A stretch of 64,000 nucleotides of DNA from Acinetobacter johnsonii CIP 64.6 (GTDB lineage: Bacteria; Pseudomonadota; Gammaproteobacteria; Pseudomonadales; Moraxellaceae), in NCBI RefSeq assembly GCF_000368045.1, contig NZ_KB849235.1:443016-507015 (forward strand). Reading direction: 5' to 3'. Positions 61,563-64,000 of this stretch are shown piece after piece. The first letter of the stretch is position 1, and each line of letters begins with the position of its first letter. A program made the translations under genes and the position numbers. The notes beneath the pieces are model-generated. The model had not been told where the DNA came from and searched no databases. It saw nothing but the letters and a program-made list of their open reading frames with translations.

Positions 61563-62626
61563 GCCTTTGGTCCTCCGTGTGCAGCCCATTCACGGCGTAA
61601 TGGATAGGTCTTTCTTAAATGATCAAAGGCTTTTTGGTCAATCATGCCTTCTTTTAAGCAAGCACGTAAGGCTTGGTCATCCCGTGCAATCGGGTAGATT
61701 TCACTTAAATGCTGTTGAAGTGCAGATTTCAAATCTTGCCCTTCAAAATACTGCGCGCACAAAGGCAACTGCGACTCGAAACTTTTATGGGCTTCAAACT
61801 GAAAGGTTTTACAAAAGGCTTCATAGATCATTTGTGTACCACGGGCTTTGCCTTCTAAGCTATAACCTGCGATATGCGGCGTCACCAGACTCACAGCATT
61901 CAATACTTGTTCAGAAATCACAGGCTCATGTTCAAAGACATCTAATACCACTTTGCGCTGTGTTTTTTCGATGTCGGCCAATAAAGCTTGCTCTTCAATC
62001 ACAGGCCCACGCGCAGAATTAATCAATATTGCTGTCGCTTTCATCGCAGCCAAAGCTTCGGCATTGAACAAATGATAGGTTGGATGTAGTCCTGTTTTGG
62101 TTAAAGGTACATGCAATGAAATCGCATCGGCAGTACTTAATAAGGTATTAAAATCAACCTGCTGAATCGTATCTTGCTGTACAAAAGGATCATGGCCGAT
62201 CACATTCCAGCCCAATAGTTTGGCCATATAAGCTAAACGAGAACCGACGTTTCCTAGACCAATGATCCCCAAAGTAAAATCATCCTCAGCGTTCAGCAAT
62301 GCTGGCTTGAGATGGAGCAAAGCCGTGATCACATATTCAGCCACCGCCTGCGCATTACAACCTGCGGCATTCGCCCATTGAATATTCTGTTTCTCAATAG
62401 CGTCAATATCTAAATGGTCTGTACCAATGGTTGCACTCCCTACATATTGAAGTGTGGTGTTATTGATTAATGCTGGATTGACTTGAGTTACGGAACGCAC
62501 CAACAGTGCTTTGGCATCTACAACATCGGCATGCGTTAAAGTACGCCCTGCTTTGTGCTCAACTTCACCAAATTCGGCAAAAAAATAATCGGTAAATGCG
62601 AGATTTTCATCTGCCACGATTTTCAT
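61559..62626 (-). CDS. pdxB: Erythronate-4-phosphate dehydrogenase
   Basis: The second step of the DXP-independent pyridoxal phosphate pathway, oxidising 4-phosphoerythronate. The 355-residue protein is of the D-2-hydroxyacid dehydrogenase fold: MKIVADENLAFTDYFFAEFG, a Rossmann motif GIIGLGNVGSRLAYMA near 117-132, catalytic Arg/Glu/His regions (INSARGPVIEE, LDVFEHEP, TPHIAGYSLEGK) and the PdxB dimerisation tail. The ATG at 62626 is family-typical; the longer frame adds 30 unrelated residues. It is coupled to epmA. Confidence 0.95.
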   Translation of the reverse strand: MKIVADENLAFTDYFFAEFGEVEHKAGRTLTHADVVDAKALLVRSVTQVNPALINNTTLQYVGSATIGTDHLDIDAIEKQNIQWANAAGCNAQAVAEYVITALLHLKPALLNAEDDFTLGIIGLGNVGSRLAYMAKLLGWNVIGHDPFVQQDTIQQVDFNTLLSTADAISLHVPLTKTGLHPTYHLFNAEALAAMKATAILINSARGPVIEEQALLADIEKTQRKVVLDVFEHEPVISEQVLNAVSLVTPHIAGYSLEGKARGTQMIYEAFCKTFQFEAHKSFESQLPLCAQYFEGQDLKSALQQHLSEIYPIARDDQALRACLKEGMIDQKAFDHLRKTYPLRREWAAHGGPKA

Positions 62627-62862
62627 AATGTTTTCCAACGCTTTGTTGGCTCTATGATAACCGTTGCACAAGCTCAACACTATGTTGCTCTGCAATACAT
62701 CTGAATAAACAGTCACAATGTTTCATCTGAATGGCGAAAAGCGAATCCTTAAAAGACTGGTTTAATATAGTTTGACTACATTCAAAAGGCTGAAAAATAT
62801 GAAGCCAACGCAGTCAACCTGATGACCGTACAAATCATTAGACCAATAATTCAGTACTACTA
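62627..62862. other. pdxB upstream region
   Basis: About 240 bases without a gene, containing the minus-strand pdxB promoter. A possible pair on that strand is TTGAGC and TAGAGC, 17 bases apart, shortly before the ATG. Nothing else is seen. Confidence 0.3.
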
Positions 62863-62897
62863 AAAAAAACCTTCTCCCCACCATTTCAGAGAGAAGG
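62863..62897 (-). terminator. Terminator of the FadL-type gene
   Basis: On the minus strand GCCTTCTC pairs with GAGAAGG and is followed by a run of eight T. Confidence 0.75.
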
Positions 62898-62929
62898 CAA
62901 AACCTCAAACGTGTAATAAGTTAGATAAA

Positions 62930-64000
62930 TTATTTAGATTTGTATGAGAGTTTCACACCCACTGCATATCTGGTATTGTCGTGGAAATCACCAACAATAC
63001 GACGGTCTGAAGTTTCACCTTTCGCATCACCAAACCACATATAGTGACCGCCTAAGCTAAAAGCCAATTTTTGATTGATATTATATTTAGCAGCCAAACC
63101 CGCACCCCAATACCCGTTCACAGGACCTAAAGTTGGAGCTGGGTCACCCGCACCAGAGTCCCATAAACCAGAGACTGCGATTGCTAAATTTGGTGACAAA
63201 CGTTTGCCTAAACCAATTTCGACAGCCAATTGGTCTTCAGAATAATCAACTAAAGGTAGACCTTTACCCAAAGCTTGTGTCGTTGCTGCTTTGAGTACAG
63301 CGGGATAATAAGCAAAATCACTCCATGGCACATATCGAACTTTTGCATAAACTGCTGTGGTGGCATTCAGACCTGTTTGCAGGTTTAAATTCACAGACTC
63401 TGGAGTCGTGATCGTACCTGAGTTACTGTGCGAATAATCCCCTGCAAATACAATATCCGCCAAAGGTACATCTTCATGAATGGTGGCTTTATGCTCAACT
63501 TCTGAACGGTACGTTAATGATGCCAAAATCCCCTTTTCAGGTTTGGCATAGCTTACACCCGCAACCCAACCTACAGCCATATCATCAAAACGGTTGTTAT
63601 AACCACTATTCTTCGCGTAGGTAAAACCACGTAAATGAACATCTGCCTGAAGTTGTTGAAGTGCTGGGCCAGCATAAATCATGACATTTTTATTCAGGTT
63701 ATAACCAAACAATGTCGTGATATTTCTCGATTTCACATCAACACGCGTCTTGGCATCTTCCGCTGGCGGGTTTGTTGCGACGAAGTTATTCTCACCCTCA
63801 AACTTTACTTTTGCACCATAAGGCTCATCATAAATCACGGCAAGACGTAAATTCGGGCTTAAATCTGTTTTTACTGCATAATTGAGTAGTTGAAAGTCTT
63901 CAGCCATATTGGAAATTGAATGCCCACTTGCATCTGTGCCTGTCACATCAGGTGACATATGCGTATATCCCACTTCTGCATAGGTGCCAGATTCAAACAA
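62930..64000 (-). CDS. FadL/OmpP1-type outer membrane transport protein (C-terminal part)
   Basis: The C-terminal 356 residues of an outer-membrane beta-barrel for long-chain fatty acids or other hydrophobic compounds. The 5' end lies beyond the right edge. Alternating strands (RNITTLFGYNLNKNVMIYAG, KGILASLTYRSEVEHKATIH) and family blocks (VNLNLQTGLNATTAVYAKVR, then WSDFAYYPAV, then GLGKRLSPNLAIAVSGLWD) fit the toluene_X/FadL family. The C-terminal strand ends in lysine (YAVGVKLSYKSK) rather than the usual phenylalanine. Together with fadE it suggests fatty-acid use. Confidence 0.88.
   Translation of the reverse strand: MFESGTYAEVGYTHMSPDVTGTDASGHSISNMAEDFQLLNYAVKTDLSPNLRLAVIYDEPYGAKVKFEGENNFVATNPPAEDAKTRVDVKSRNITTLFGYNLNKNVMIYAGPALQQLQADVHLRGFTYAKNSGYNNRFDDMAVGWVAGVSYAKPEKGILASLTYRSEVEHKATIHEDVPLADIVFAGDYSHSNSGTITTPESVNLNLQTGLNATTAVYAKVRYVPWSDFAYYPAVLKAATTQALGKGLPLVDYSEDQLAVEIGLGKRLSPNLAIAVSGLWDSGAGDPAPTLGPVNGYWGAGLAAKYNINQKLAFSLGGHYMWFGDAKGETSDRRIVGDFHDNTRYAVGVKLSYKSK

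Overview
The window is chromosomal DNA of a gamma-proteobacterium, almost certainly an Acinetobacter. The evidence is low GC, short intergenic gaps with strong hairpin terminators, tandem CSLREA/GlyGly-CTERM surface proteins, a lolD gene with a single permease, a ComEC competence channel, and protein sequences of Acinetobacter type throughout (PurL, Dgt, RuvAB, Tol-Pal, SthA, EpmA). The species cannot be fixed from the sequence alone. Most of the window is core housekeeping. The accessory pieces are one IS3-family insertion, one AT-rich membrane/coiled-coil gene and a few intergenic repeats.

Layout. 1-8 kb: purL (minus), then dgt, a probably decayed small gene, ruvA and ruvB. 8-9.5 kb: two unrecognised minus-strand membrane-anchored proteins. 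9.7-14.8 kb: the complete ybgC-tolQRA and tolB-pal envelope cluster, split by a terminator. 15-18.5 kb: fbp, a SpoU-type RNA methyltransferase, and a sigma-factor / DUF3619 / DUF3106 operon. 18.6-22.8 kb: two secreted beta-helix proteins with CSLREA motifs and rhombosortase-type tails. 23-26.7 kb: hda and an AI-2E-family permease, divergent from purMN. 26.8-34.7 kb: hydrolase, S49 peptidase, lipid A-type acyltransferase, comEC, lolD and its permease, PilZ protein. 34.7-38 kb: EamA transporter, YaiI family, a hypothetical gene, and an AT-rich spacer with two perfect DnaA boxes and a small membrane ORF. 38-47 kb: sthA, lipA, fadE, a Fur-box-preceded DUF3649-PepSY-DUF3325 operon, and a Sel1 protein. 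47-52.4 kb: DUF4424 and a C39-like protein, then an S-adenosylhomocysteine riboswitch followed by ahcY, metF and rsmE. 52.5-59 kb: a membrane PAS-GGDEF-EAL protein, maeB and cca. 59-64 kb: an IS3-family element inserted exactly at the stop codon of epmA, then pdxB and the C-terminal part of a FadL-type porin.

Working together. Tol-Pal, Lol, the acyltransferase and FadL serve the outer membrane. AhcY and MetF form an SAH/methyl-cycle unit under a predicted SAH riboswitch. PurL, PurM and PurN are three steps of one pathway in two loci. FadL, FadE, MaeB, Fbp and SthA fit growth on fatty or organic acids with gluconeogenesis and NADPH balancing. PdxB (PLP synthesis) and EpmA (EF-P modification) are translationally coupled.

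The most notable signals are the SAH riboswitch, the rhombosortase-substrate pair, the hairpin that hides the cca ribosome binding site, the DnaA-box pair, the IS insertion that uses the epmA stop codon as its target duplication, CRP- and FNR-like boxes ahead of the c-di-GMP protein, and a broken small gene coupled to ruvA. No rRNA, tRNA or CRISPR array was seen.
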